Origin: Pedobacter sp. KBS0701
GTDB lineage: Bacteria > Bacteroidota > Bacteroidia > Sphingobacteriales > Sphingobacteriaceae
Reading direction: 5' to 3'
Assembly (NCBI RefSeq): GCF_005938645.2
Contig: NZ_CP042171.1
Location: 186,001-250,000 of the forward strand
DNA: 64,000 bases
A model generated the notes under the pieces. That model was not told the origin of the DNA, ran no database searches, and saw nothing but the letters and a program-made list of their open reading frames with translations. Made by a program: the position numbers and the translations under genes. Below, one piece after another: positions 15,562 through 25,592 of the stretch; the stretch's first letter is position 1; every line of letters starts with the position of its first letter.

Positions 15562-18500
15562 TTAAAAGTTGAATTGTGCGCCGATGCTATAGACAGACTG
15601 AACAGGATAGCCAAGTCCATTGCCACCCATTTCCACGTCCCACATTTTAAAGTTGCTGAACACGAACAGGTTGGTTGCAGAAAAGTACAATCTCGTACTC
15701 CTTAACCTTAGTGCCTTTATTTCGGGGATATTATATCCAATGTCAACACTTTTCAGACGCAGAAAATTACCGTTACGCATCCACCATGTTGAGGGCCTGT
15801 TATTGGAATAAATTCGATTGGTACTTAGTCTTGGCCAAAAAGCATACATATTTTGTTTATCTTCCGACCAATGGTTATCTGCTATAGCTTGTAACAAATT
15901 GTTTTGAAAACCACCATTCATAAAAAATGGCTGTGTACTATCCGGACTGATAAAAAATGAAGACCTGGCCGACCCCTGGAAAAAGAAACTCAGATCAAAC
16001 CGTTTGAATCCGCTGGATATTCCAAATCCATAAATGATTTCTGGCTGTTGCGGGTAACCGATAGGTACCATGTCATCATCGTTTATGATACCATCTTTAT
16101 TCACATCCTTATATTTGATATCTCCTCCACGTAGTGTATTATCACCATATTGTACCGGAGAATTGGATACCTCTTTCTCGTCTGCAAACAATCTTTCCGC
16201 AATTAAACCCCAGCTTTGAGAAAGCGAGTGGTTAACTCTTGATAAGTAAGCAATGTCTGGAGAATACTGGATTTCATCACTTACTTTTAATTTACTGGTT
16301 GCGTAAGTAAAGTTTCCACGTACATTTAACCAGGCACCACCGCTAAAAGAGCGCTGATAGGCCAATGTGAAGTCTACACCCTGGGTTTCGGCCTTCCCAA
16401 AATTGGCAAAAGGTAAAGCTTCAAAGCCAGCGGCAGATTCTACACTGGATTTTGGTTGCAATATTTGTGAGCGAAACTGTTTGTACACTTCTACGGTAAG
16501 GTTGAGATCTTTAAATGCGGTTAAATCCATACCAATATTTAAAGATCTGCTTACCTCCCAGGTAATGTTGTTATTGGCATATCTGGAAATCGAAATACCC
16601 GGACGATTATAAAACGGAATTCCATCTCCTGTTCCAAATGATGCGCCATAGCCGCCATCATTTAGGTTAACATTAGAGAGGTAGAAAAAACGGTCACCAA
16701 TATTACCGATCTGATCATTTCCTACTAATCCGTAGGTTGCCCTGAACTTAAGCTGATCGATCACACTTTTTAATGGCTTAAAAAACTTTTCATTAGAAAT
16801 GCGGTAACCTATGCCCGCAGAAGGGAAAAAGCCAAACCGGTTATTTTTTGCAAAACGTTCTGAGCCATTATAGCCAAAGTTAAATTCAGCCAGATACCGG
16901 TCATCAAAGCCGTAAGAGAAGCGGCCAGAAATACCTTGATTACGTTGCGGTAAAGATGCCGTTAGGTCATTGGCGTCAGCTGCTTCATAGTTGGACATAA
17001 AAGATATTAAAGAACCACTTACCGCATGTTTTTTAAAGGTTCGATTGTAAGTTAGTGCACCTTCAAGCCAAAAACGCGAATCGAGCTTTTTCCCCGTCTG
17101 CTGAAAGCCAAGATACTCTGTACCCGGTGTTCCTGCAGTTACGCCAGTTCCGCTGTTCAGTACATTTAAACTGTAATCAAGCGTTGTCGGGTCAACAATT
17201 GCTTCATAGTAAAAAGGATTATAACTCCGGTCTGCCGAATAGAATGAATATCTTCTTAAATAAGCCATTGTTCGGAAATTTAACCCCGGAGTGATGGCGT
17301 TTAAATTTTGCTGAAGTTCAAGCTGTGGTTGTATATTAGATGTTTTGTATACGCTATAACCCTTCACCATTTCTGCGTATGGATTTACATAAAGTGATGT
17401 AGTCATTCCTCCCGCATCTACAATACGGCCGGATCCAAATAAGGGGTGATCGGAATAGGGTAACTTTGATTTGGGATAAACAGCAGGGAACATCACCGGA
17501 TTAGCCCAAAGAACATTATTAAATGATAATCCGCCACCGCCTATTGGCCCGTTATAGTCGTCAAATTGTCCATACATCCGGATATTAAACTGTGTGGTGC
17601 TGGTAAGGTTGAGGCTGATGTTGGAACGAATGGAGTAGTTGGCCAGTTTAATATTACTGTTGAAGTTATTTATAGGGTCTACCTTTAAAACTCCATTGTC
17701 CTGATTATAAGTACCCGAGATATAATATTTTGTACGTGCATTACCGCCACTGATATTAAGATTATAGCTTTGATTTAGCGTTCGCTTTTTAATCATTTGA
17801 TCCATCCAATTGTTATTAGGGTAGAGGTTAGGATCATCTCCCGCAATGGTATGGTTGATTTTGCTTTCACTATACGTAGGTTTAGCCAGTGGCGACCGGG
17901 TAAGCAATGCCTCGTTAGCCAAACGCATATAATTAATATTATCTGCCAGCTTGAAGTTTTCTGTATTGCTGGACATGCGGTTTTCAGCACGGAAAAAAAA
18001 TTGTGTCGCACCTTCTTTTCCCATTTTTGTATTTACGAGTACAACTCCGTTTGCGCCCCGTGCCCCGTATACTGCTGCCGCAGCTGCGTCTTTTAATACC
18101 GAAAAGTCTGAAATATCATCAGGTTGCAGACGGGCAAGGTCGGTAGTTGATGATTCAACTCCATCAATCAAAATCAATGGATCCTGTTTACCTGAACCAA
18201 ATGTAGAAAGGCCACGGATAAAAAATGAAGAGTTGTCTGTTCCCAAGCCGGGCTCGCCACTGCGTTGAAAGGAAATCATTCCTGGTATTCTGCCAGCAAG
18301 GGTATTCGTTAGGTTTCCGGTCGGACCTTTTAGATCTTTCACATTCACTGTTGTGATCGAACTAATGGCACTTGCCTTTTTTTGTGAACCACCAAAACCT
18401 GTAATTACGACCTGGTTTAATGTATTTTCACTCGATTTTAGCATGACGTTAACAACAGGACGGCCGTTGATGGCAACTTCCTGCTTTTCAAATCCGGTAT

Positions 18501-18744
18501 AACTAAATACCAGAATACCATCAGAGGGTACTTTTATGGCGTATTTTCCTTCGGCATCTGTAGAAACTGTTGTTTTTGAGTTTTTTAATTGTACCGTAAC
18601 GCCTACAATTGTTGTGGTATCAGAACTGACCTTGCCTTTAACCATAATTTCGTTGTTTTGCGCGAGGCTGATGCCTGGAGCAATTAGTAGAAATAGTAAA
18701 AGGATTTTAGGAATAATTTTTTTTTGTAAAATTTGGTTAGTCAT
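15562..18744 (-). CDS. SusC/RagA TonB-dependent outer-membrane transporter (PUL 1)
   Basis: 1060 residues. Signal peptide ending SLAQ, a carboxypeptidase-regulatory-like domain (about 35-110), the plug domain (about 115-240, with RGLSTFGSG, ILIDGVE and AAAAVYGARGANGVV), then a 22-strand barrel ending in the hydrophobic SIGAQFNF. Imports oligosaccharides using TonB energy. It lacks an N-terminal STN domain, which fits control by the HTCS encoded upstream rather than by a sigma/anti-sigma pair. Confidence 0.96.
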   Translation of the reverse strand: MTNQILQKKIIPKILLLFLLIAPGISLAQNNEIMVKGKVSSDTTTIVGVTVQLKNSKTTVSTDAEGKYAIKVPSDGILVFSYTGFEKQEVAINGRPVVNVMLKSSENTLNQVVITGFGGSQKKASAISSITTVNVKDLKGPTGNLTNTLAGRIPGMISFQRSGEPGLGTDNSSFFIRGLSTFGSGKQDPLILIDGVESSTTDLARLQPDDISDFSVLKDAAAAAVYGARGANGVVLVNTKMGKEGATQFFFRAENRMSSNTENFKLADNINYMRLANEALLTRSPLAKPTYSESKINHTIAGDDPNLYPNNNWMDQMIKKRTLNQSYNLNISGGNARTKYYISGTYNQDNGVLKVDPINNFNSNIKLANYSIRSNISLNLTSTTQFNIRMYGQFDDYNGPIGGGGLSFNNVLWANPVMFPAVYPKSKLPYSDHPLFGSGRIVDAGGMTTSLYVNPYAEMVKGYSVYKTSNIQPQLELQQNLNAITPGLNFRTMAYLRRYSFYSADRSYNPFYYEAIVDPTTLDYSLNVLNSGTGVTAGTPGTEYLGFQQTGKKLDSRFWLEGALTYNRTFKKHAVSGSLISFMSNYEAADANDLTASLPQRNQGISGRFSYGFDDRYLAEFNFGYNGSERFAKNNRFGFFPSAGIGYRISNEKFFKPLKSVIDQLKFRATYGLVGNDQIGNIGDRFFYLSNVNLNDGGYGASFGTGDGIPFYNRPGISISRYANNNITWEVSRSLNIGMDLTAFKDLNLTVEVYKQFRSQILQPKSSVESAAGFEALPFANFGKAETQGVDFTLAYQRSFSGGAWLNVRGNFTYATSKLKVSDEIQYSPDIAYLSRVNHSLSQSWGLIAERLFADEKEVSNSPVQYGDNTLRGGDIKYKDVNKDGIINDDDMVPIGYPQQPEIIYGFGISSGFKRFDLSFFFQGSARSSFFISPDSTQPFFMNGGFQNNLLQAIADNHWSEDKQNMYAFWPRLSTNRIYSNNRPSTWWMRNGNFLRLKSVDIGYNIPEIKALRLRSTRLYFSATNLFVFSNFKMWDVEMGGNGLGYPVQSVYSIGAQFNF

Positions 18745-18842
18745 ATATTGTGTTGTTTGGAGTTTTAATAATTATGATTGGAGATCATTTAAGACTAAGG
18801 ATATATTATCTTTTCATACATAAGCTTTAAAGGGTTCATAAT

Positions 18843-18885
18843 CGGTTTATAGAATTCAAAACCGGTTTCTCTTAATACCCGGTTT
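18843..18885. promoter_or_regulatory. triple CGGTTT direct repeat, candidate HTCS operator
   Basis: CGGTTT occurs at 18843-18848, 18863-18868 and 18880-18885, the last two extended to CCGGTTT, with an opposing AAAACCG at 18858-18864. This is roughly 100-140 bases upstream of the SusC start. HTCS regulators bind repeated sites in such positions; assignment to this regulator is inference. Confidence 0.35.
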
Positions 18886-18964
18886 GTTTGGTTAGTGTTG
18901 TTACATTTTATATCTGATAAGGGCTAGCTTGTATAAAGATTTTATGTACAGAGTACCGCCTTTT

Positions 18965-19010
18965 GATACAACAATAGGTAAGGCATTACTATATTTCCTG
19001 TTGTTGTATC
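18965..19010. repeat. 14-bp inverted repeat upstream of SusC
   Basis: GATACAACAATAGG (18965-18978) pairs with CCTGTTGTTGTATC (18997-19010) with one mismatch, around an 18-base loop. No T-tract on the minus strand, so not an obvious terminator for the HTCS gene. May be regulatory. Confidence 0.4.
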
Positions 19011-19491
19011 TGCTCATAAAGGATTCAGTTAAGTTTGGTTGATGATCATTTTATGAGCCCTAATCTAGCGCGAGATGATGTTAGCCGGGGGAATAAATCG
19101 GTCAAATAAGAGGGGATAAATCGCCAATTTTCGCGCCTGCGCCTATTTAAAGTGGTTTTAATCATCACTTTTATAATAAACTACATTTTTGGTGCAGATT
19201 TTAATTATTTATGGTTTTTTGAGTCCCTGAAATAATGATAATTGTGAGTGTAAATACATCATGAAAAAATGTACTTTAATCTTGTAAGTTTTTAAAATTG
19301 GTTGTTAAAATGAAACGCTTATGGCGCATGAGTGAAATTAAAATCAAGCTGATTTGCAGCATCACTTATTCATGTATGAGGGGGGAAGTCCTAAATGCTT
19401 TCGCATATCTGCAATGATTGAGATCAGTTAAGATGTGGGATAGATAAGGGGGAAGGAATAGATATGGTAGTCACCCAGGTGAAGTGTCACG

Positions 19492-19577
19492 GTCGTCAGT
19501 CTGAGCCTAGTCTTAGATTTCTTGAAATTGATAAAATGCAAATAAATGCCTTCAGACTCCACTGCCATTAACGGAAT
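19492..19577. repeat. A-type dispersed intergenic repeat
   Basis: Starts GTCAGTCTGAGCCTAGTC, continues through ATGCAAATAAATGCC and ends CCATTAACGG. Diverged copy of the units at about 9325-9410 (inverted) and 52425-52500. Confidence 0.6.
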
Positions 19578-19632
19578 CCACTGGTGTAGTTATCATGACG
19601 AGGGAAAGAAGCAGTTTTACGGGGAGATAAAT

Positions 19633-22600
19633 TTATTTGTTAGGTGTATTTCTATAGTTTTTTATATAGTCAGATGGGTTCATGCCGAATAATGTACTGA
19701 ATTGTTTACGGAAATATTTGATGTCATTGATACCAACTTCCCAGGCGATTTCTTTAATACTATAGTTGGTTTCAACCATGAGTTCAGCAGATTTTCTAAG
19801 TCGGATAAAGCGAATGAAGCCGGCAATTGATTGACCGGAAATAGATTTTACCTTTCGGTACAGGCCTGAATGGCTCATGCCAATCTCCTGCGAAAACTTC
19901 TTAATATTAAAAGATTCATCTGCAATATTTCGCTCTATAATATTGATGCAGTTTGATAAAAACTCACGGTACTCTGGGGAGATTTTGAAGTTTTGTTTTT
20001 TGAATGTGATTTCATTGTAGAAATATTGCTGGAGTTTGGTTCGGTTTTCAATCAGTGCTTTAACCCTTGCCATTAACAGTTCCTTTTCAAAAGGTTTGGT
20101 AATATAATCATCTGCACCACATTGGGTACCTTTTAACCTGTTTTCGGCATCGGATAATGCCGTTAATAAAATTACAGGAATGTGTCCAAGTGAGGGGTTA
20201 TTTTTGATGGCTGTACATAATTCTAACCCAGTTCCATCTTCCATAAGAACATCGCTGATGATGATATCGGGCAAATGTTGCATGGCCTGCTCTAGCCCCT
20301 CTTTTCCACTTGAAGCGGTAATAACCAGGTGATCATCCTTAAATATGTGCTGGATATATTCCCGGATACTTTGGTTATCCTCTACAATTAAGATGAGGTC
20401 CTGTGCATTCAGGAGGAGATTTGGATCCGTTTTTAATGTTGGTGGGATCAGTTTGTCTGGATTTTCGGCTTGGTAGATCTCTGATGGCAGATCTTCGGAA
20501 ATAGGGAAGTTTCCAAAATGGCTTTTCCCTTTTTTGAAAGATAGAAAAAATGTAGTTCCATTTCCAGTCAGGCTTTCATAAAAAATCTGTCCGCAATGCT
20601 GATCCATAAATTGCTTTACCAGGTATAGGCCAATCCCGAATCCCGAAGCAGCGCTGTTTTCCCGGACCTGATAAAACCGATCGAACAATTTTTCTTTAAC
20701 ATCGCCATCAATGCCAATTCCATTGTCTTTTAAGCTTAATTCTACTATATGTTCCTTTTCCCATAGCTGCATTATAATTTGGCCATCAGGTTTAGTAAAT
20801 TTTATTGCATTAGAAATTAAGTTGTAAAGGATTGCCTGGATCTTTTCCCTGTCGCCATATAACTCAACGGTAGTATCTGGGCAAATAAATTGATAGTCTA
20901 AGTTTTTTAAAGCTGCCTGTCCCGCAAAACTATTGTGAACCTCTTTGCAGATTTCAGAAAAAGGGAGTTTCGAAATTCTTAAATCTTCGCTCTCACCTCC
21001 AACCTTTCGAAAGAGGAGTAGTTGATCGACCAGCTTTAACAATCGTTTTGCATTTTGGTAAACAAGATCAAGGCCTCCTTTACTGCCAGAACCGGGATGA
21101 TGACGCATATAATCTTTTAACGGATTAATGATCAGGGTTAATGGTGTGCGAAACTCGTGTGAAACATTGGTGAAGAAAGCAAATTTTTTCTCGTTTAGCT
21201 CTTTTTCTTTCTGTGCATTTAGGTGGGCCGTTTTGATTTCGTAATTTAGATTGGCCTGACGTACTCTGTAACCATTGTAGGCATATATCAAAGCAGAACC
21301 TACAATAACGTAGCTAAGGTAAGCCAGCCAGCTGCGGTACCAGGGTGGAAGTACATTTATAATAAGCAAGCGGTTATCTGTTCCCCATTCACCAATATAA
21401 TTATTGCGTTTAACGTGTAGGATATATTTACCATCTGTTAACCGAAGAAAGGTGACCGGGTTAGCCGCCTTAGTTTCCATCCATCCATTATTGCCTCCTT
21501 CCAGGTGGTATGCAAATTTTATTGTTCCTCTGTCTGCAAAATCTATAGCAGAAAAAGCAAATGAGAATACTGCATCATTATAGGGTACGGTTATTTCGGA
21601 AATCCTTTCTTGACTGGTATGGTTTACAAATTCATCAGTTGCGCTAATCATTCGATTGTTCACATACACAGATGACAGATAGGGGGCGGGGAGTTTTGTC
21701 GTATTTGCCTGAAAGTTTTTTGGATTAAAAAGCGTAAAACCTTTAACGCTACCGAATGCCATTTCTCCGGATTTTAGTCGCAAAGCGGCATTGTAAGAAA
21801 ATTGATTGCTAGACAAACCATTCTCATTATAATAATTGTTAAAGGTTTTACGCACCGGATCGAACCGGGATAAACCATTGTAAGTACTGAGCCAAAGATA
21901 CCCCTTGTCATCCTGAAGAATGTTAAGTACCGAATTATTACACAGACCTTCTGCATCAGAAAACTGTGCCTTTATTTTTCCATTTACCTTGTCAAAAAGT
22001 ATCAAGCCACCGCCTTCAGTGCCGAGCCAGAGGTTTTTGTCCCTATCTTCGAATATTGCCCTAACCGGTTTGCCCACGGGATAATAAATATGTTTTTTTG
22101 CCCGGGTATCGATCTTTATCAAATAGTATGAAGTGCCCGCCCAGAGCTGATGGAAAGAATCCTCTTTAATTGCATTAAGGTCAGAAAGGCTGGCATCAAA
22201 GAGTTCGAACTGATCATTTTGAGCATTTAATCTGTATATTCCGCCATCAACAACTGCAGTTGCCCAAATCATACCTTTATGATCCTGGTAAATAAGCCAG
22301 ATATAATTACTCTCCGGGCCTTCGTTGTTCATACAATGATATCTCTTAAAGGATCGGGTCTTTTCATTGTACCTGTTAATGCCGCCACCAAAAGTACTTA
22401 TCCAGGTATTTCCTTTTCTGTCTGTTAATATGCTTGTAACCAGGTTGCTGCTTAACGAATTTGATTTGGCTGGATCATGACTGAAATGGGTAAAGCTATT
22501 TGTTTTTGTGGAGTACAAGCTCATGCCGCCTCCATCAGTTCCAACCCAAATGTCGCCGCTAACTTTCTCATCCAGGCAGGATACATAATCGTGGATCAGG

Positions 22601-23658
22601 CTGTTTTGGATAAGTGGGTTGTTACTGAATGTTTGAAAATACTTTTTTGTACTATCAATAATAACAACACCTCCATTTAATCTGGCTATCCATTTACGGT
22701 TATCTTTATCACTATACATATACGGTATGGTTTCTCCGCCGGTATAGGTAGCGCTATGTGGTGTAAGTTTAGTTTGGCTGATGCGTAATGTCTTTAAATC
22801 CAAAATGGACAAACCACGGCCTTCAGTTCCTATCCAGAGCTTATATCCCGGATCTGATAGGAGTGACAATATGTTTCCATTGGAAAGCTTTTTCCCTGAC
22901 GAGACCTTTGGCCTTTTGTTGCCGTACATAACCGAAAATTGGTATAGGCCATCTCTGGTTCCAGCCCATAAATAATTTTCCTTCGCCAGCATACAATTGG
23001 TAAGTTTCGGCTCGGCATTTACCAAAACCAGTTTTTTTCGCTGAAGATCAAAATAATATAGTCCCATCCCGCCTACGGTAATCCAGATGTGGGTTTGATT
23101 CCCTTCTGCTATACTGGTGATATTCGCATTGGTAAGTGGCTGGTTTTTATCACTATTGTATATCTGGTAAGGATATTTGTCTTGTTTGCCTTTGTAAAAC
23201 ATACCGGCCCCATTTGTCCCAATAAATAAATTATCCTTTGAGTCGCGCACTATGGTATTCACTGCAACCGTTAATTTGAAAGGTTTGTCTCCTCGCTGAG
23301 ATGAGTAATATGCCGGCGAAAATTTTCCACTCAACGCATTATATATGGCCACACCTTGCCCCGTGCCAACCCAGATGTTATTTTCTGCATCTTCGGCAAT
23401 ACAATAAATATAATTATGAGGAAGTGAATAATCATCTTTAAGGCGATTACGAAACACCTTAACAACACTCCCGTCATAGCGGTTCAGTCCATCGTAAGTA
23501 CCAAACCACATGTAACCATAATGATCCTGAAACATGTACCTTACCGAATTATTGGATAGTCCTTCATTTATGCTAAACAGGCGCTCATCATATTGATCGG
23601 CTTTAATACCCGCAGTGATAAATAATAAAGAGCATAATAACGACAGGTATTTTGGCAT
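19633..23658 (-). CDS. hybrid two-component system sensor/regulator (HTCS), PUL 1
   Basis: 1341 residues, the normal HTCS size. Signal peptide, then two seven-bladed regulator-propeller sets (about 25-690, repeated WxGTxGxGL blades), a Y_Y_Y domain (about 700-775), one membrane helix (about 785-805), and HisKA with His834 in SHEFRTPLT. HATPase (about 940-1050; NLISNAIKF, DNGIGI) is followed by a receiver domain with phospho-acceptor Asp1136 in SDVLMEDG. A C-terminal AraC helix-turn-helix pair (about 1230-1335) ends the protein. It senses a periplasmic oligosaccharide and activates the adjacent SusC/SusD operon. Confidence 0.97.
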   Translation of the reverse strand: MPKYLSLLCSLLFITAGIKADQYDERLFSINEGLSNNSVRYMFQDHYGYMWFGTYDGLNRYDGSVVKVFRNRLKDDYSLPHNYIYCIAEDAENNIWVGTGQGVAIYNALSGKFSPAYYSSQRGDKPFKLTVAVNTIVRDSKDNLFIGTNGAGMFYKGKQDKYPYQIYNSDKNQPLTNANITSIAEGNQTHIWITVGGMGLYYFDLQRKKLVLVNAEPKLTNCMLAKENYLWAGTRDGLYQFSVMYGNKRPKVSSGKKLSNGNILSLLSDPGYKLWIGTEGRGLSILDLKTLRISQTKLTPHSATYTGGETIPYMYSDKDNRKWIARLNGGVVIIDSTKKYFQTFSNNPLIQNSLIHDYVSCLDEKVSGDIWVGTDGGGMSLYSTKTNSFTHFSHDPAKSNSLSSNLVTSILTDRKGNTWISTFGGGINRYNEKTRSFKRYHCMNNEGPESNYIWLIYQDHKGMIWATAVVDGGIYRLNAQNDQFELFDASLSDLNAIKEDSFHQLWAGTSYYLIKIDTRAKKHIYYPVGKPVRAIFEDRDKNLWLGTEGGGLILFDKVNGKIKAQFSDAEGLCNNSVLNILQDDKGYLWLSTYNGLSRFDPVRKTFNNYYNENGLSSNQFSYNAALRLKSGEMAFGSVKGFTLFNPKNFQANTTKLPAPYLSSVYVNNRMISATDEFVNHTSQERISEITVPYNDAVFSFAFSAIDFADRGTIKFAYHLEGGNNGWMETKAANPVTFLRLTDGKYILHVKRNNYIGEWGTDNRLLIINVLPPWYRSWLAYLSYVIVGSALIYAYNGYRVRQANLNYEIKTAHLNAQKEKELNEKKFAFFTNVSHEFRTPLTLIINPLKDYMRHHPGSGSKGGLDLVYQNAKRLLKLVDQLLLFRKVGGESEDLRISKLPFSEICKEVHNSFAGQAALKNLDYQFICPDTTVELYGDREKIQAILYNLISNAIKFTKPDGQIIMQLWEKEHIVELSLKDNGIGIDGDVKEKLFDRFYQVRENSAASGFGIGLYLVKQFMDQHCGQIFYESLTGNGTTFFLSFKKGKSHFGNFPISEDLPSEIYQAENPDKLIPPTLKTDPNLLLNAQDLILIVEDNQSIREYIQHIFKDDHLVITASSGKEGLEQAMQHLPDIIISDVLMEDGTGLELCTAIKNNPSLGHIPVILLTALSDAENRLKGTQCGADDYITKPFEKELLMARVKALIENRTKLQQYFYNEITFKKQNFKISPEYREFLSNCINIIERNIADESFNIKKFSQEIGMSHSGLYRKVKSISGQSIAGFIRFIRLRKSAELMVETNYSIKEIAWEVGINDIKYFRKQFSTLFGMNPSDYIKNYRNTPNK

Positions 23659-24509
23659 AATTTGTCAGTTTTTTTGAAAGCGGATCTGACTTTTAGTATT
23701 CAGTAAGATTTCATGCATATTAAACATAAATGCAGTTATTAAACTTTAGCATCAATGAAGAATTCCATGATTCTTTATTAGTTTTAAATTTGGTTAGCAA
23801 CAATGATTAACTTTAGCCGCACATTGTTTACTCCTAAGTTAGTTATTTTAAATTAAATGTTACGATAACGTTTAATTTTTTAATGATTAGTTTTGAAAAG
23901 CTCATATGCTTTGATTACGGGTTATCTTTTTCAGGAAATGTATTAAAATTTTTTTTTAACGCACAGTGTTTAATTGAATATTTCCCTTCCAATTTAACTA
24001 AGCAGGAGCTCAGGGGAGTGCAAGGGGCTTAAAACAATCTAGAAGCTAAAACGGGCAATCAATTATATTTTCCAGTGTTGTAAACCTGATGGGAGGATAG
24101 AAAATTGCTTATGCCGGTAATTTTGTTGGATGCATATCGGAAAAGTGAGCTGACGATTTGGTATTAGGTTATATTAAATGATGGGGCAAAAGGAAAATGA
24201 GGACCTATTATGTGATAGTATTCCTCCGGCAGGCTACTATTGACACATATCAACGTAAAATCGTCATTACGACGAGGAATCCCGAAGTTTCTGGAAAGCA
24301 ATCTTGTTTCTACCAATCCTTAATATGAAAATTGTGCCAGAAAAAGTTTGGGGCACGCCAACGGCTTAAAAAAGCCTTCCTAGATTCGATGGCTATAGGA
24401 TGAAGATTTTATAAAGATAGAATTCTTAATGAAAATAGCCTGGGAGCATCAATCGACAACAGAAGTCAATCAATTAACACTCCCGTAAGCTAACTAACTA
24501 TCTAACTAA
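23659..24509. other. 851-bp gap upstream of the HTCS gene
   Basis: No gene. Contains the HTCS promoter region. At about 24253-24330 there is a repeat-like stretch (GTCATTACGACGAGGAATCC, then GCAATCTTG) resembling the common 'CGTCATTGCGA...GCAATCT' intergenic repeats. At 24490-24513 a CTAA tandem repeat overlaps the end of the next gene. Confidence 0.5.
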
Positions 24510-24513
24510 CTAA
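24489..24513. repeat. CTAA tetranucleotide repeat supplying stop codons in all frames
   Basis: Read on the minus strand this is TTAGTTAGTTAG..., beginning with the stop codon of the ricin-protease gene. TAG falls in all three frames. A shorter version follows the stop at 53329. Confidence 0.6.
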
Positions 24514-25592
24514 TAAACGCCGTCTAAATCCATGGCACGTACAACTTTTACGTGTCTGAATGCATTTGTTTCGGACCATTCTGAATCATAATTCAGACCG
24601 TAAGGCCAAAAGTGGCCACCTCCGCCACTGATATTACTGGTAGGGGTTTCTAACGCCCTGATAGTAGCAATACCATTCGTACCAGAGTATGTTCCTCCGT
24701 TGGTTAGGTCATACCAACCCCCGGTTTGCCCTACACCATAGCAATGCCCCATTTCATGCATAGCCGTACGTACATTCTGATAACTTGTATTTGCACCGAA
24801 ACTGATACTGCCATTTACATTTGCTTCAGCGGTTGGCACACCAGTATTGTACGAAACACTAAGGGTTCTTGCAGCCCAATCGGCACCGGCATTATAGCGT
24901 GCACAGGCGTCATTCATGGCATTTGTTATTCTGGTAATCACATCAGCAGGAACGCCATTAGTTGAGGTCCATGTCCAGCCAACCTGTCCGTTATATTTTA
25001 TTTTCACCAAAACCCATTGCTGGTTCTCGCCACCGTGTGAATCGTACTGGTTTATATCGCCGCCATCATCCAGTGAAGAACCCCATAAATCCAATACCTT
25101 TCCGCTTGCCCTGTTTACAATACGGTAGTAGTTGCTTCCTAATGCTACAAACTGCCATTGCTGGTTATTGGCACCGGTATAGTCATTTATCTGGATATTG
25201 CCACCGTTTGTATTATCGGCAGCAGTTAACGCCCTATTGCTTTCTACTCCAATTATGCTATAGTATCCACCCGATAGGGCTGTCAGTTTCCACTGTTGGT
25301 TAGTACCACCTGTTCCGCCCCACTGCCATACACTTGTATTATTCCCAGTTTGGCCTCCGGGCACATCTATAACCTTGCTGCTGGTTTTACTCATGATATA
25401 AAAGGTTCCATTTGCAAGTGCCTGTGGGATTTCAATAGCCTGTATAGCCTGGATTTTCTTTTTGGTTATTGCCGAATTAAATGTTTCTGGATCATTAGGA
25501 GTTACCTCGGCAGCTTTCTTACAGCTGATAGTGCAAACGGCAGCTATTAAAATCGCACCCGCGTACTTTAAAAAAAGCATTTTGTTTTTCAT
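24510..25592 (-). CDS. secreted lipoprotein: ricin-B lectin domain plus HExxH metallopeptidase domain
   Basis: 360 residues from the ATG at 25592; an upstream in-frame start would bury the signal. Lipoprotein signal ending CTISCKK (Cys24). Residues about 60-200 form a complete beta-trefoil with three QxW repeats (QQWKL, QQWQF, QQWVL), the carbohydrate-binding ricin-B fold. Residues about 205-360 carry the zinc motif H279-E280-M-G-H283. The metzincin extension HExxHxxGxxH would need His at 289, but Gln is present. Likely a surface peptidase directed to glycans or glycoproteins. It is monocistronic, with the HTCS gene downstream. Confidence 0.8.
   Translation of the reverse strand: MKNKMLFLKYAGAILIAAVCTISCKKAAEVTPNDPETFNSAITKKKIQAIQAIEIPQALANGTFYIMSKTSSKVIDVPGGQTGNNTSVWQWGGTGGTNQQWKLTALSGGYYSIIGVESNRALTAADNTNGGNIQINDYTGANNQQWQFVALGSNYYRIVNRASGKVLDLWGSSLDDGGDINQYDSHGGENQQWVLVKIKYNGQVGWTWTSTNGVPADVITRITNAMNDACARYNAGADWAARTLSVSYNTGVPTAEANVNGSISFGANTSYQNVRTAMHEMGHCYGVGQTGGWYDLTNGGTYSGTNGIATIRALETPTSNISGGGGHFWPYGLNYDSEWSETNAFRHVKVVRAMDLDGVY

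Larger units (their letters stand above)
18745..19632. promoter_or_regulatory. 888-bp control region between the HTCS gene and SusC
   Basis: Holds the SusC promoter region. Two candidate regulatory structures are listed separately (18843-18885 and 18965-19010), plus an A-type intergenic repeat at about 19492-19577. No gene seen. Confidence 0.5.
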
